A DNA stretch of 64,000 nt from Pseudomonadaceae bacterium. GTDB lineage: Bacteria; Pseudomonadota; Gammaproteobacteria; Pseudomonadales; Azotimanducaceae. Under the pieces are notes generated by a model, which was not told the origin of the DNA, did no database searches, and worked only from the letters and a program-made list of their open reading frames with translations. The position numbers were made by a program, and so were the translations under genes. Below, one piece after another: positions 6,706-15,219 of the stretch; within the stretch, counting starts at the first letter, position 1; each line of letters opens with the position of its first letter. The stretch covers positions 1 to 64,000 of the forward strand of contig JANSXA010000005.1 of the NCBI GenBank assembly GCA_024743175.1, written 5' to 3'.

Positions 6706-7530
6706 ATGGCCATTTCACCTTCATCCACGGAAGAGTTACTGGTTGAGCAGGAAGGACACATCGTCACCATCACGCTGAATCGTCCAGAGCGGTTAAACGC
6801 CATCAGTCGCGCCATGCTGGGCGAGCTGTCGGCAAAAATGGTTGAGGCCGATAAAGACCCGGACGTGCGATGCATCATTCTGACAGGTGCCGGCCGGGGC
6901 TTCTGCAGCGGTCTCGATCTTATTGATACGTCAGATCGCATGGATGAAAGTGGCGACGTGAGTGGCGGTGGATCTAACCGACCACGACAACTGTTCGACT
7001 TGCGTGATGCACCCATCAACGTCATGTGGCATACCGATACACCGATTATCTGTGCGATAAATGGTGCAGCGGCGGGTTACGGCATGGACATGACACTGCT
7101 GTGTGACATGCGCATCATGTCTGAAAATGCCAAACTGGCTGCAGTCACCGCTAAACGTAATGTTGTGCCGGAAAGTGGTGGCACCTGGCTGTTGCCCCGC
7201 CTTGTTGGTTGGGCAAAAGCTGCAGAGCTGTACTATCGCGGCCGCACCATTGACGCGCAGGAAAGTCTTGAAATAGGTATCGTGAACGCTGTTGTACCTA
7301 ACGACCAACTTATGGATACAGCCCGCGAGTGGGCCCAGGACGTTGCAGAGAATGCCCCTGTAGCCGTACAGACCACCAAACGCATGATGCGTATGGGTAT
7401 GGAGGAGTCTTACGATACCGCTGTTGACCACCTCATGGTGCATCTCAGCGGCCTGTTTCAAAGCGAAGACTTTAAAGAGGGTCTGCAGGCATTCATGGAA
7501 AAGCGCAAACCCAACTTCACAGGTCGCTAA
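6706..7530 (+). CDS. Enoyl-CoA hydratase/isomerase (crotonase) family protein
   Basis: A 274-aa crotonase. The CoA-binding/oxyanion segment is GRGFCSGLDL and the second oxyanion segment is NGAAAGYGMDM. VVPESGGTWLLPRLVG supplies the glutamate position used by hydratases. The frame is open to a TTG at 6649, but AAGGGAGAG just before ATG 6706 fixes the start. It probably hydrates or isomerises an enoyl-CoA in the cytosol. It is convergent with a second crotonase 6 bases away, so they are separate transcripts. Confidence 0.9.
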   Translation: MAISPSSTEELLVEQEGHIVTITLNRPERLNAISRAMLGELSAKMVEADKDPDVRCIILTGAGRGFCSGLDLIDTSDRMDESGDVSGGGSNRPRQLFDLRDAPINVMWHTDTPIICAINGAAAGYGMDMTLLCDMRIMSENAKLAAVTAKRNVVPESGGTWLLPRLVGWAKAAELYYRGRTIDAQESLEIGIVNAVVPNDQLMDTAREWAQDVAENAPVAVQTTKRMMRMGMEESYDTAVDHLMVHLSGLFQSEDFKEGLQAFMEKRKPNFTGR

Positions 7531-7536
7531 GCAACT

Positions 7537-8379
7537 TTAATCTGCTGCTTTGGCATCACGCCGAATGACCTGGGCACCTTCCGGGTCAATCGGCACACCA
7601 TGCACGATGCGTGCGTTGGCATGCCCAAGCTGTTGCAACGACATGGCCGACTGCAGCGCACTCCATAAACCTTGCGCATCCTGGGCCTGGTTCACACTCT
7701 GCTTCGCCAGCCTCAACCCCATTGCCGGGCGCTGAGCAATACGCTCAGCCATTTGTGTTGTAAAACTTGTCAGCTCAGCGGCTGGAACCACCTGGTTAAC
7801 CATGCCACAGGTTTTAGCTTCTGCTGCTGACATCATGCCACCGGTAAACAGCAGTTCCTTGGCTTTACGCACGCCAAACTCCCAGGGGTGGCCAAAATAC
7901 TCAACACCGTTGACGCCAAAGGCGACAACCGGATCGGAAAAAGTGGCGTTCTCTTCCGCTATGATCAAATCACACACCCACACCAGCATCAGCCCGGCAG
8001 CGATCACCTTGCCCTGCACCTCAGCAATGGTGGGCTTCGGCAGGTTACGCCAGCGCCAGCATAAACCCAGGTACAGCTCTTCCTCCATAGCCTGCTGGCC
8101 AGCCTGGCCGGGTTGATCAAACCCGCTCCACGTGCCTACCGTTGCGAAGTCTGACATCTGTGTATCGTCACGCAGATCATGACCTGAGGAGAAGTGTGGG
8201 CCATTTGCTGCCAGCACAATGACTTTCACCTGATCATCGCGAGCGGCCAGATCAAATGCGTCATTAAGCTCGTACAGCATCTGCTTGTCCTGGGCATTGC
8301 GCTGCTCCGGTCGATCCAGCGTAATGCGTGCCACACCACTATCCGCTACCTCATAAACCACCGTCGAAAACTGTGTCAT
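7537..8379 (-). CDS. Enoyl-CoA hydratase/isomerase (crotonase) family protein
   Basis: A 280-aa crotonase with the oxyanion segments GPHFSSGHDL and QGKVIAAGLML. The usual catalytic Glu region reads GVNGVEYFGHPWEFG, so the canonical paired glutamates are only partly conserved and the reaction may not be standard hydration. The WRWRNLPKP stretch preceding the second oxyanion loop fits the family. It faces a divergent RCK-type gene whose start lies about 65 bases away; their control regions must overlap. Confidence 0.88.
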   Translation of the reverse strand: MTQFSTVVYEVADSGVARITLDRPEQRNAQDKQMLYELNDAFDLAARDDQVKVIVLAANGPHFSSGHDLRDDTQMSDFATVGTWSGFDQPGQAGQQAMEEELYLGLCWRWRNLPKPTIAEVQGKVIAAGLMLVWVCDLIIAEENATFSDPVVAFGVNGVEYFGHPWEFGVRKAKELLFTGGMMSAAEAKTCGMVNQVVPAAELTSFTTQMAERIAQRPAMGLRLAKQSVNQAQDAQGLWSALQSAMSLQQLGHANARIVHGVPIDPEGAQVIRRDAKAAD

Positions 8380-8444
8380 CTCACCCTCTACGCCTTAGAA
8401 TAGAGGCTGATGTTAGCAATACCTATTGCCTGGAGTACACGGGC

Positions 8445-9680
8445 GTGCAACTGAACAGTCCTGGGTCGATAAACTGGCGCTGGTGGGCCGCAGCCGGGCT
8501 CTTCAGCCTGGGCTTTATCGGCCTGCTCAGCGGCACATCCTTGAGCGAACGCCCGGATGTCGTTGAATCCAGCTGGCTGACCAAGGCTTATTATGCGCTG
8601 GGCTTGTTTGTGGTTGGTGGCCTGGACATCGGTACCCCCCAGGGTGGCACCTGGTGGTCTCGCAGCATGTTATGGGTGGCTTACTTCGGCGCTCCTTTTC
8701 TGACCGCTTCTGCAGTCATCGACGCTCTGATACAGGCTATGTCCAGAGATAACTGGCATCTACGACGCATGCAGAACCACATTATTGTTTTCGGTTCAGG
8801 TGCTTTAACGCTCAGCTACCTGCGTCTGCTGCGCAGGAACGGCAGCAAGCAAAGTGTCATCGTGGTTGATAAACACTTTGATCCCGTCAGGGAACAGGAG
8901 CTGATCAACAAGTTCGGGGTGACCACCATCGTCGGTAATCTGACCCATGATTACCTGTTGCAGCAAATGCGTCTGCATAAAGCCCGCAGAGTGCTGCTGT
9001 TTGGCGACGACGACTTTGAGGCGTTTGAAGCTGCCACACGGATTCTGGCCATGGCACCATCCCTGGCGGGCAGCCTTATTCTGCACTGTCACAACCTGCG
9101 CTTCATGCGTTCGCTGCAGGACACTGAACTGGCTCGGAGCTGTCACACCTTCAATACCTACAACCTCGCGGGTAGCGGTTTTGTCGATGATTATCTGGTG
9201 GGACATTTCCATGAAACCAAATCCCGCGACGTGGTTGTGATAGCCGGTTTCGGTAGATTCGGGCAATCTGTTCTGGAGGGGCTGCAAAATGTTGCGGACG
9301 GTGAGATTGAACACGTCTGCGTGATTGATATTGATGCTGACCGACGCGTCCTGGTAGCCGCAGAACAGGAAAAAATTGGCGAGGGTTACAAACGCACAGT
9401 CTTTGAGGGTGATGTGTCCCACCCGGTGGTATGGGAACAGTTAGCGCAAACGGTCAACCTGGGTGAGGCTGAGCCGACCGTGATCCTGGGTACCGGGCGC
9501 GAGCAGGACAATCTGCGGACCGCGTTATGGATAAAGGAACGCTACCCCAATGCCCTGGTGTTTGCCCGTACCAATGATATCTCCAGATTTGCTTCCAGTG
9601 TTGGTGCCAGTCGCGACATCAGAAACATCAGCATCACGCAACTGATGGAAGATCACATACCGGGCCATTGGTTGAAATAG
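8445..9680 (+). CDS. Putative two-RCK ion channel / TrkA-N domain protein
   Basis: Residues about 12-32 and 70-92 are membrane helices (WWAAAGLFSLGFIGLLSG; MLWVAYFGAPFLTASAVI) around a re-entrant segment YYALGLFVVGGLDIGTP. This aligns with the K+ channel pore helix and filter (T-VGYGD-ITP), but the GYGD core is GGLD here. Two Rossmann RCK/TrkA-N domains follow: IIVFGSGALT and VVIAGFGRFGQ, the second with the better GxGxxG. GTG 8445 with an upstream GGAG at good spacing is chosen; the open frame begins at 8328, but inside the divergent crotonase gene. It overlaps the convergent nitroreductase by 28 bases. Ion selectivity is unknown. Confidence 0.78.
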   Translation: MQLNSPGSINWRWWAAAGLFSLGFIGLLSGTSLSERPDVVESSWLTKAYYALGLFVVGGLDIGTPQGGTWWSRSMLWVAYFGAPFLTASAVIDALIQAMSRDNWHLRRMQNHIIVFGSGALTLSYLRLLRRNGSKQSVIVVDKHFDPVREQELINKFGVTTIVGNLTHDYLLQQMRLHKARRVLLFGDDDFEAFEAATRILAMAPSLAGSLILHCHNLRFMRSLQDTELARSCHTFNTYNLAGSGFVDDYLVGHFHETKSRDVVVIAGFGRFGQSVLEGLQNVADGEIEHVCVIDIDADRRVLVAAEQEKIGEGYKRTVFEGDVSHPVVWEQLAQTVNLGEAEPTVILGTGREQDNLRTALWIKERYPNALVFARTNDISRFASSVGASRDIRNISITQLMEDHIPGHWLK

Positions 9681-10282
9681 GTCACTTCGTCAGCCGGTTT
9701 CCGATCTGCGGGTTTAAGGCGCGCATTTTTTGTATAACCAACGGGCAACATCACCAGATGGCAATGATCATCCGGCATCTGCACAATCTCGGCCACCTCA
9801 GACTGGCGCGCTGATAACAAAGTTGTCCACGTAGCGCCAATACCTCTGACCCGCAGGGACAACATCAAAGACCAGGCGGCTGGTAGAATCGAGCCGTAAT
9901 AGGCCACCTCAGCTGCCGTGTCCTGTGTACTACCTCTAACTCGACATGGTGCGCAGACAAATATAAGCGCGGGCATTTCAGGCAGGTTATTCAGTAACGC
10001 ATTGTGCGTGGGTTTCATGTCCATACCCCGCTGCTCCAGCAACGTGGTCAGAACTTCACCATAAAGCAGTGCCAGCTGATTTTTAGCCTGGCGCTCGTCT
10101 ACCACAACAAAGCGCCAGTTTTCACCAGCCAGTCCCGTAGGCGCCTGGACTGCGTTATCTATGCAATCCAGCAACACCGAGCGCTCTATGGGTCGCTGCA
10201 GATCGAGATTTCGCCGCACCGAACGGGTCGTGCGCAGCAAGTGGTCAAAATTTTCTATCTCCAACAGAGCTACCTCGGGCAT
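9653..10282 (-). CDS. Nitroreductase family protein
   Basis: A 209-aa flavoprotein of the nitroreductase fold. The FMN-binding start RSVRRN (usually RRSxR) is at about residues 20-25. [15 protein letters not shown] corresponds to the APSxxNxQPW segment, and the C-terminal LPVGYTKN matches the family's closing IGYP-like strand. It would reduce nitro compounds, quinones or enones with NAD(P)H in the cytosol. The start is ATG 10282 (a TTG sits one codon earlier). It is convergent with, and overlaps, the RCK-type gene; upstream it is divergent from a luciferase-like oxidoreductase. Confidence 0.85.
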   Translation of the reverse strand: MPEVALLEIENFDHLLRTTRSVRRNLDLQRPIERSVLLDCIDNAVQAPTGLAGENWRFVVVDERQAKNQLALLYGEVLTTLLEQRGMDMKPTHNALLNNLPEMPALIFVCAPCRVRGSTQDTAAEVAYYGSILPAAWSLMLSLRVRGIGATWTTLLSARQSEVAEIVQMPDDHCHLVMLPVGYTKNARLKPADRKPADEVTYFNQWPGM

Positions 10283-10333
10283 CAAATCGATTTACAGCCT
10301 ACAATGGCGCCTGACGTAGAACCAAGACATTCA

Positions 10334-11323
10334 ATGGCAAAACTTTCCGTATTAGATTTATCCCCCATCAATGAAGGGCAAACTGCAAGCCATGCACTGG
10401 CCAACTCTTTGAGTCTGGCTCAGCATGCTGAAGCTCTGGGTTACCATCGTTACTGGGTAGCCGAACACCACAATATGCCTGGCATTGCCAGCGCAGCTAC
10501 CGCTGTTGTTATCGGGCATATTGCCGATGGCACAAAGCGAATCCGGGTTGGTGCTGGCGGAATCATGTTACCCAATCATGCACCCATCATGGTGGCCGAG
10601 CAGTTTGGCACGCTCGAAGCTCTGTTTCCCGGCCGAATAGATCTGGGATTGGGTCGCGCGCCGGGAACCGATGGCGTTACTGCGCAGGCACTGCGACGAA
10701 CGCTCAATTCAGATCCTAATAAGTTCCCCCAGGATGTGCTCGAACTGCGCGAATATCTCAAAGATGCGCAGCCCAACGCACGGGTACGTGCGGTGCCCGG
10801 TGAAGGCAGCCACGTACCGTTATATATTCTCGGCTCCAGCCTGTTTGGCGCCCAACTGGCGGCCATTCTCGGCTTGCCATTTGCTTTTGCCTCGCACTTT
10901 GCGCCTGCTGCCATGATGCAGGCGCTGGACATCTATCGCAGCGAATTTGATCCGTCAGAACATCTGGATGCGCCGTACGCAATTCTGGGTTACAACATCT
11001 GTGCAGCCGATACCGAAGAAGAAGCGCGATACTTACGCACTTCCGGGTTACAGGCTTTCTTGAATCTGCGCTTTGGCAATCCGGGCAAGCTGCCACCACC
11101 GGTGAAAGATTTTGATAACACGCTGTCTGCTCAGCAACAGCAGGTAATGGCGCAGATAAGCTCTGCGGCCTCGGTAGGCACCGCAGACCAGGTGCGTCAG
11201 GATGTAGAGGGATTTCTGCAACAGACCCAGGCTGACGAACTGATTATCACCAGCCAGATTTATGATCACGAAGCACGTTTGCGCTCTTATGAGATTGCCA
11301 AACAAGCCTGCTGCGGCTTGTAA
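10334..11323 (+). CDS. Luciferase-like (LLM) flavin-dependent oxidoreductase
   Basis: A 329-aa TIM-barrel flavoprotein of the MsnO8-type LLM subgroup. Diagnostic strings are LDLSPINEG at the start, YRYWVAEHH-like [30 protein letters not shown] and [15 protein letters not shown]. Such enzymes use reduced FMN (possibly F420) to oxidise small organic substrates, and the substrate here is unknown. The frame is open back to 10004, but that part overlaps the divergent nitroreductase; ATG 10334 matches the family start exactly. No obvious operon partner. Confidence 0.9.
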   Translation: MAKLSVLDLSPINEGQTASHALANSLSLAQHAEALGYHRYWVAEHHNMPGIASAATAVVIGHIADGTKRIRVGAGGIMLPNHAPIMVAEQFGTLEALFPGRIDLGLGRAPGTDGVTAQALRRTLNSDPNKFPQDVLELREYLKDAQPNARVRAVPGEGSHVPLYILGSSLFGAQLAAILGLPFAFASHFAPAAMMQALDIYRSEFDPSEHLDAPYAILGYNICAADTEEEARYLRTSGLQAFLNLRFGNPGKLPPPVKDFDNTLSAQQQQVMAQISSAASVGTADQVRQDVEGFLQQTQADELIITSQIYDHEARLRSYEIAKQACCGL

Positions 11324-11359
11324 GGCATTATTCCACTTGCAGGCTGTCTCGCCTGAGGC

Positions 11360-13258
11360 CTAGGGCATAAACCAGATCGGTGAAGACCAGGCGCGATCCT
11401 GAATCACAGCCTGCATGTCTGGCCTCGGGGTGACGCCCGCCCTGATGGCATCGTAGGTTGACCAGCGACAGCTTGGATTCTCCAGCACCCGCACGTAGTA
11501 AAAGGCGCGCTGGTTGGGGTCAAACTCCGGATCCTGCCAGACGGTTACAAGCTCAGCGTTACCTTTGCCCGGTGTTGTTGAACAGTCCGTCAGATCCACA
11601 CCTGCACCATTATCCGGGCAACGTCCTGTCGCTGGATCGACGGCCAGCCCATCACCACAAGCCACGTCAATCACACTTTCGTAAGCTTCCCCATCAGCCA
11701 GCCAGCCTTTCACAATCTGCAGACGTTGCAGATTCTGGGTATCCGGATCTTTACTCGCCCAGAGATAAAACGACGGTGTTTTGTCGCCGTCGCGCAGCAG
11801 ATCTGAACCCATCGGCACGCCTCCGGCATAAGCCTGTTCGATGGCGTTATCCGCATTCATCAGATCATCAGACAGATCAAACCCGGCAAAAAAGCGAACT
11901 TTGATATGCGGACCACTGGTGCTGAACGTTTCTTTGCGCCGCATGGCATCATAAATAGCATCGCGGGTGTTCGATTCCGCCCACACCCCAGCCAGGCCTG
12001 AAGCGCCCCAGTATTGCGATGCACCTTCGGCATATTGCGGATCTCCTTCGGGCGAACTGTCTAACGGCACGGAGCCACGCAGTTGCGGCTCGATGTCCAT
12101 CAGACCGGTTTTGCTCCAGTAATTGTCTTCTTCAAAAGAACCCGCAGCGTTGTGTGTATCCGAGGCACCAATGACACCAAACTTGAATGGGTTAAAGCCT
12201 TGTTCCGCCTCCATTTTCAGACCATTTAAATAGGCCTCACGCACGTAGCTGCCATTGGGCTGTGAAGGTAGTGTACTGGCCACTCGGATCGGCATGATTT
12301 CAAAGTCAGCCCATTCATCATTCGGCGACAGCAGAGGATGCGTATCGGAGGTGCCTTTCACCTGGGTGTTCTCAACCAGCGGCTCGTTACGCATACGCTG
12401 TTCCGCATAAGCGGCATCGATCGGTACATCCGAGTTATAACGGACATCGGTGAACATCCACCCGTTAGAACCATTTGAATTATGGGGAATAGCCAGTGAC
12501 TCACGGCCTTCGGCACGATTGGCGTCCATCCAGTCCCAGAGGTCTTCCGGATCAGAGGAATCCAGGCGACTGAACGGTTGCGTTGGCACATCCCCACCTT
12601 TGAAGATTACGTTGCGATGCAGGTTTTCGAATTCCGGTCCGGAAGTGGTGTACTCATAGCCGATAAACGTTGTGAAATTGCCGGGATCATTGTGACGTTC
12701 TGCAGCTTCAATAATTTCCCGCCAGGCGCTGCGCGCCACATTACGATCGTCAAGATCATCTTCGCCCCCGTCCTGCAGAGAAACCAGGTGTCCGATCACA
12801 GACTGAAAGGCGGCCGTTGAACCTTCGGCAGAAGTTGCACCGGCAACAACATCAGACAATCTGTGTTCTGCAAAATCACCCTGTTTTGAACCCAGCGCCC
12901 GCATCATACCGAGATAAAAAGCGTGGTCCGACACAGCGAGGAAATCCAGCGGCTTCTTCATCTGCATCTGAAAACCTGACGCATGAGAAATAGCTGCACC
13001 TTTGGCAAACTCATACGCATCATCAGGGGTCCCTCGCGTACCCATGAGATAGGCGTCAAAAGACAGCACCGTATGGATGTGTGTATCGCCAAAGTAGGCG
13101 TTACGCTGCGGATTGCTGGTGATCCCAGGATCGCTCTCCTGGGCTGTGGCGTCAGGCGCCGCCTCGGCGACAGGTTCTGTGGCCGGCGCGTCACTCGCCT
13201 GGTCCTGGCCGCAACCCATTAGTATCAGACACCCCAAAACTACAACGCCTAGTCGCAT
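11360..13258 (-). CDS. DUF3604 lipoprotein (PHP-like metal-dependent hydrolase)
   Basis: A 632-aa protein with a lipoprotein signal (hydrophobic core and LMGC lipobox, Cys16), followed by an Ala/Pro/Glu-rich linker to about residue 48. The catalytic-like domain begins with FGDTHIHTVLSFDA, the PHP-type HxH metal motif, and includes AVSDHAFYLG, GYEYTT and GASDTHNAAG, which are characteristic of DUF3604. It is probably anchored to the outer membrane facing the periplasm. ATG 13258 is preceded by GGGGAGAG; an upstream in-frame start at 13288 lacks this. DUF3604 function is not established; metal-dependent phosphoesterase activity is inferred. Confidence 0.9.
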   Translation of the reverse strand: MRLGVVVLGCLILMGCGQDQASDAPATEPVAEAAPDATAQESDPGITSNPQRNAYFGDTHIHTVLSFDAYLMGTRGTPDDAYEFAKGAAISHASGFQMQMKKPLDFLAVSDHAFYLGMMRALGSKQGDFAEHRLSDVVAGATSAEGSTAAFQSVIGHLVSLQDGGEDDLDDRNVARSAWREIIEAAERHNDPGNFTTFIGYEYTTSGPEFENLHRNVIFKGGDVPTQPFSRLDSSDPEDLWDWMDANRAEGRESLAIPHNSNGSNGWMFTDVRYNSDVPIDAAYAEQRMRNEPLVENTQVKGTSDTHPLLSPNDEWADFEIMPIRVASTLPSQPNGSYVREAYLNGLKMEAEQGFNPFKFGVIGASDTHNAAGSFEEDNYWSKTGLMDIEPQLRGSVPLDSSPEGDPQYAEGASQYWGASGLAGVWAESNTRDAIYDAMRRKETFSTSGPHIKVRFFAGFDLSDDLMNADNAIEQAYAGGVPMGSDLLRDGDKTPSFYLWASKDPDTQNLQRLQIVKGWLADGEAYESVIDVACGDGLAVDPATGRCPDNGAGVDLTDCSTTPGKGNAELVTVWQDPEFDPNQRAFYYVRVLENPSCRWSTYDAIRAGVTPRPDMQAVIQDRAWSSPIWFMP

Positions 13259-13299
13259 TGCTCTCCCCTTAACTAACAATACCCTCAAAGAAGAACACT

Positions 13300-13339
13300 A
13301 CGCCTGGGCGGCATGCCTTTCAACCGGCATGCCTGGCGT
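13300..13339. promoter_or_regulatory. Strong inverted repeat upstream of the DUF3604 gene
   Basis: Two copies of the palindrome GGCATGCC (13310-13317 and 13326-13333) are flanked by ACGCC (13300-13304) and GGCGT (13335-13339), so the whole element can fold as a hairpin with an 8-base loop. It lies between the MDR gene and the DUF3604 gene, both on the - strand. There is no U-run directly after the stem on that strand, so an operator or leader hairpin is as likely as a terminator. Confidence 0.5.
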
Positions 13340-13349
13340 TTTCTGAACG

Positions 13350-14486
13350 CTACCCGTTGGGGTTAATCAGATATTTCTTACCGGTTGCCTGCTCGGCATA
13401 GGTTTGTAAGACATCCACTTTCAGCGCCTCGCGCAGAGAGATCTCAGCGGCATAACTGCTGGCAAAGGTGGTGCGCACCTCATCTGCCACGCGCTGACGT
13501 AATTCGTTGGCTTTGTCGCGGCCCACTTTCTGCAGGAACGGTGTCAGCAACCAGCCTCCCAGACTCCAGGACATACCATAAGCACGACGCAGCACCGTCG
13601 GCGATCGATCCAGGCCACCATAGATATAAGCCTGCTTATGCTGGGTGGATCCGTAGCGGCTGTATTCAGAGGCCGTTGCAATCGCTGCAGCCTCCATGGC
13701 TGTCAGAATCTGACTGGCCAGCTCACCACCACCGGTTGCATCAAACGCAAGGTACGCGCCGGTTGCGGCGATTGCATCCGTGAGATCCTGCTGAAATGAA
13801 TCCTGACTGGAATCACAGACGTATTTTGCACCCAGGTCTTTCAGCAAGGCCGCCTGTTCTGGTTTACGCACAACGTTCACCAGCGGCACATCGTCTGCAA
13901 TGCAGATTTTCTGCAGCATCTGACCCAGGTTCGACGCCGCAGCGGTATGGATAAGTCCGCTGTAGCCTTCCATGCGCATGGTTTCAACCATGCCCAGAGC
14001 AGTTAATGGATTGACAAAACAGGACGCGCTTTCAGCAGGTGTGACACCCTCATGCATAACCAGGGCCTGCCCCACATGCAGGGTTCGATACTGGCTGTAC
14101 ATCGCACCCCCCAGCACTGCAACGGTTTTCCCCATCAAGGCCTGCGCCTCAGGAGAACTACCCGCGGCAATCACCACACCAGCACCCTCATTGCCCACAG
14201 GTAAAGATTCGTCAAACCGGCCTGCCATGTGTTTCAACAGACCATCGGGGATATCAGCGCTGAGAGTTGGCGCGCTGTCACTGCCACCCTGCACGGCTGT
14301 AGATAAATCTGCCATACCCACCAGCAACCCCAGATCGGAGGGGTTGATGGGAGAAGCCTCTACCCGAACAAGAATCTCATTCTCGCCCGGCGGCTTTACA
14401 TCGACTTCCTGCAGACTCAACTCCAACTTGCCGGCGGAAGTCACCAGGGACTCCAGCTGCAACCCACTTTTAGGTATATCGCTCAT
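13350..14486 (-). CDS. Zinc-independent MDR-family oxidoreductase (quinone reductase-like)
   Basis: A 378-aa medium-chain dehydrogenase/reductase. The N-terminal GroES-like domain shows VRVEASPINPSDLGLLVG and PVGNEGAGVVIAAG. The cofactor-binding part contains HTAAASNLGQMLQKIC, a relaxed form of the GxGxxG dinucleotide motif. The structural and catalytic zinc ligand sets are absent, as in quinone or enoyl reductases. NAD(P)H-linked reduction of a C=C or quinone is likely; the substrate is unknown. A well-formed start at ATG 14486 is followed by the MSDIPKSG leader. It lies upstream of, and in the same direction as, the DUF3604 gene, with a hairpin between them. Confidence 0.87.
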   Translation of the reverse strand: MSDIPKSGLQLESLVTSAGKLELSLQEVDVKPPGENEILVRVEASPINPSDLGLLVGMADLSTAVQGGSDSAPTLSADIPDGLLKHMAGRFDESLPVGNEGAGVVIAAGSSPEAQALMGKTVAVLGGAMYSQYRTLHVGQALVMHEGVTPAESASCFVNPLTALGMVETMRMEGYSGLIHTAAASNLGQMLQKICIADDVPLVNVVRKPEQAALLKDLGAKYVCDSSQDSFQQDLTDAIAATGAYLAFDATGGGELASQILTAMEAAAIATASEYSRYGSTQHKQAYIYGGLDRSPTVLRRAYGMSWSLGGWLLTPFLQKVGRDKANELRQRVADEVRTTFASSYAAEISLREALKVDVLQTYAEQATGKKYLINPNG

Positions 14487-14590
14487 TACGTTCTCTCCTG
14501 ATAAAAGACGGGTACCTTCCCCTGATCTGGCACCAATGGCAATAGTCTGTCAGCAAGTTAAACTGGGACACTTCTGAGAAGGAGAATGTT

Positions 14591-15076
14591 CTGCAAGCTG
14601 TTACCGCCGAGACGATAAAGAAGATTTTTCCCGGCGCTGCCCTGCAGGATCTGGGTACCCCGGATCTGACTTACGTTGACTGGGGCGTACTGGACTACTT
14701 TGGCTGGATCCACCCGGCCGGACATGCGGGATGTGTCGTCGTGCCGATCAACGGTGAACTACGGGGCATGCAACTGCGGCGCATGAAGAATCACAGCGCC
14801 AGGCCGCGCACACATATGTGCAGCTGGTGCCACCACGTTTATCGCAGCCGCGGTACTGCCATGTTCTCTACCCAGGTGGTCGGTACAGACGGCCGCCGCC
14901 GCATCGGCAATTACATCTGCCAGAACCTCGATTGCAGCATTCGAATTCGTAATCTGGCCAGCGACCCACCTACTTATCTACCTGAAACTATTGAACTTTC
15001 TCACAAAGTCTGGCGTTTACAGACCAACATCGGCAGCTTCATGGCGCGGGCAAATTTACTCGCGGACCTGCTCTGA
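14591..15076 (+). CDS. FBP/FusB-like treble-clef zinc-finger protein without a normal start codon
   Basis: The translated frame from about 14588 encodes VLQAVTAETIKKIFPG, DWGVLDYFGWIHPAG, then a basic linker and a four-cysteine treble-clef (CSWCHHVY near residue 77 and ICQNLDC about 40 residues later). This matches the EF-G-binding FBP/FusB family, known for rescuing or protecting elongation factor G. The frame has no ATG, GTG or TTG between the stop at 14543 and GTG 14738, which lies inside the conserved domain. A strong GAAGGAG at 14578-14584 sits 6 bases before CTG 14591, taken as a possible non-standard start. Alternatively a small indel has disrupted the 5' end. Confidence 0.6.
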   Translation: MQAVTAETIKKIFPGAALQDLGTPDLTYVDWGVLDYFGWIHPAGHAGCVVVPINGELRGMQLRRMKNHSARPRTHMCSWCHHVYRSRGTAMFSTQVVGTDGRRRIGNYICQNLDCSIRIRNLASDPPTYLPETIELSHKVWRLQTNIGSFMARANLLADLL

Positions 15077-15219
15077 CCGAGCGCATTTCAACGGCACATT
15101 CGGTTATACTTTCGGGCTTGTTTTGCGCAAGTGGCTTTGAGCTCGTGCTACAACAACGCCAACAGAAAAAAAGCCAAATCAAATCTTTTCGAATTTAAAA
15201 ATGACATGCGGAGCTGAGC

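Noticed and set aside
8805-9422. 205-codon - strand frame opposite the RCK gene
   Set aside because: No domain or start signal; complement of a well-supported Rossmann domain.
10004-10333. 110-codon extension of the LLM gene
   Set aside because: It overlaps the divergent nitroreductase gene and does not match the family, which begins at ATG 10334.
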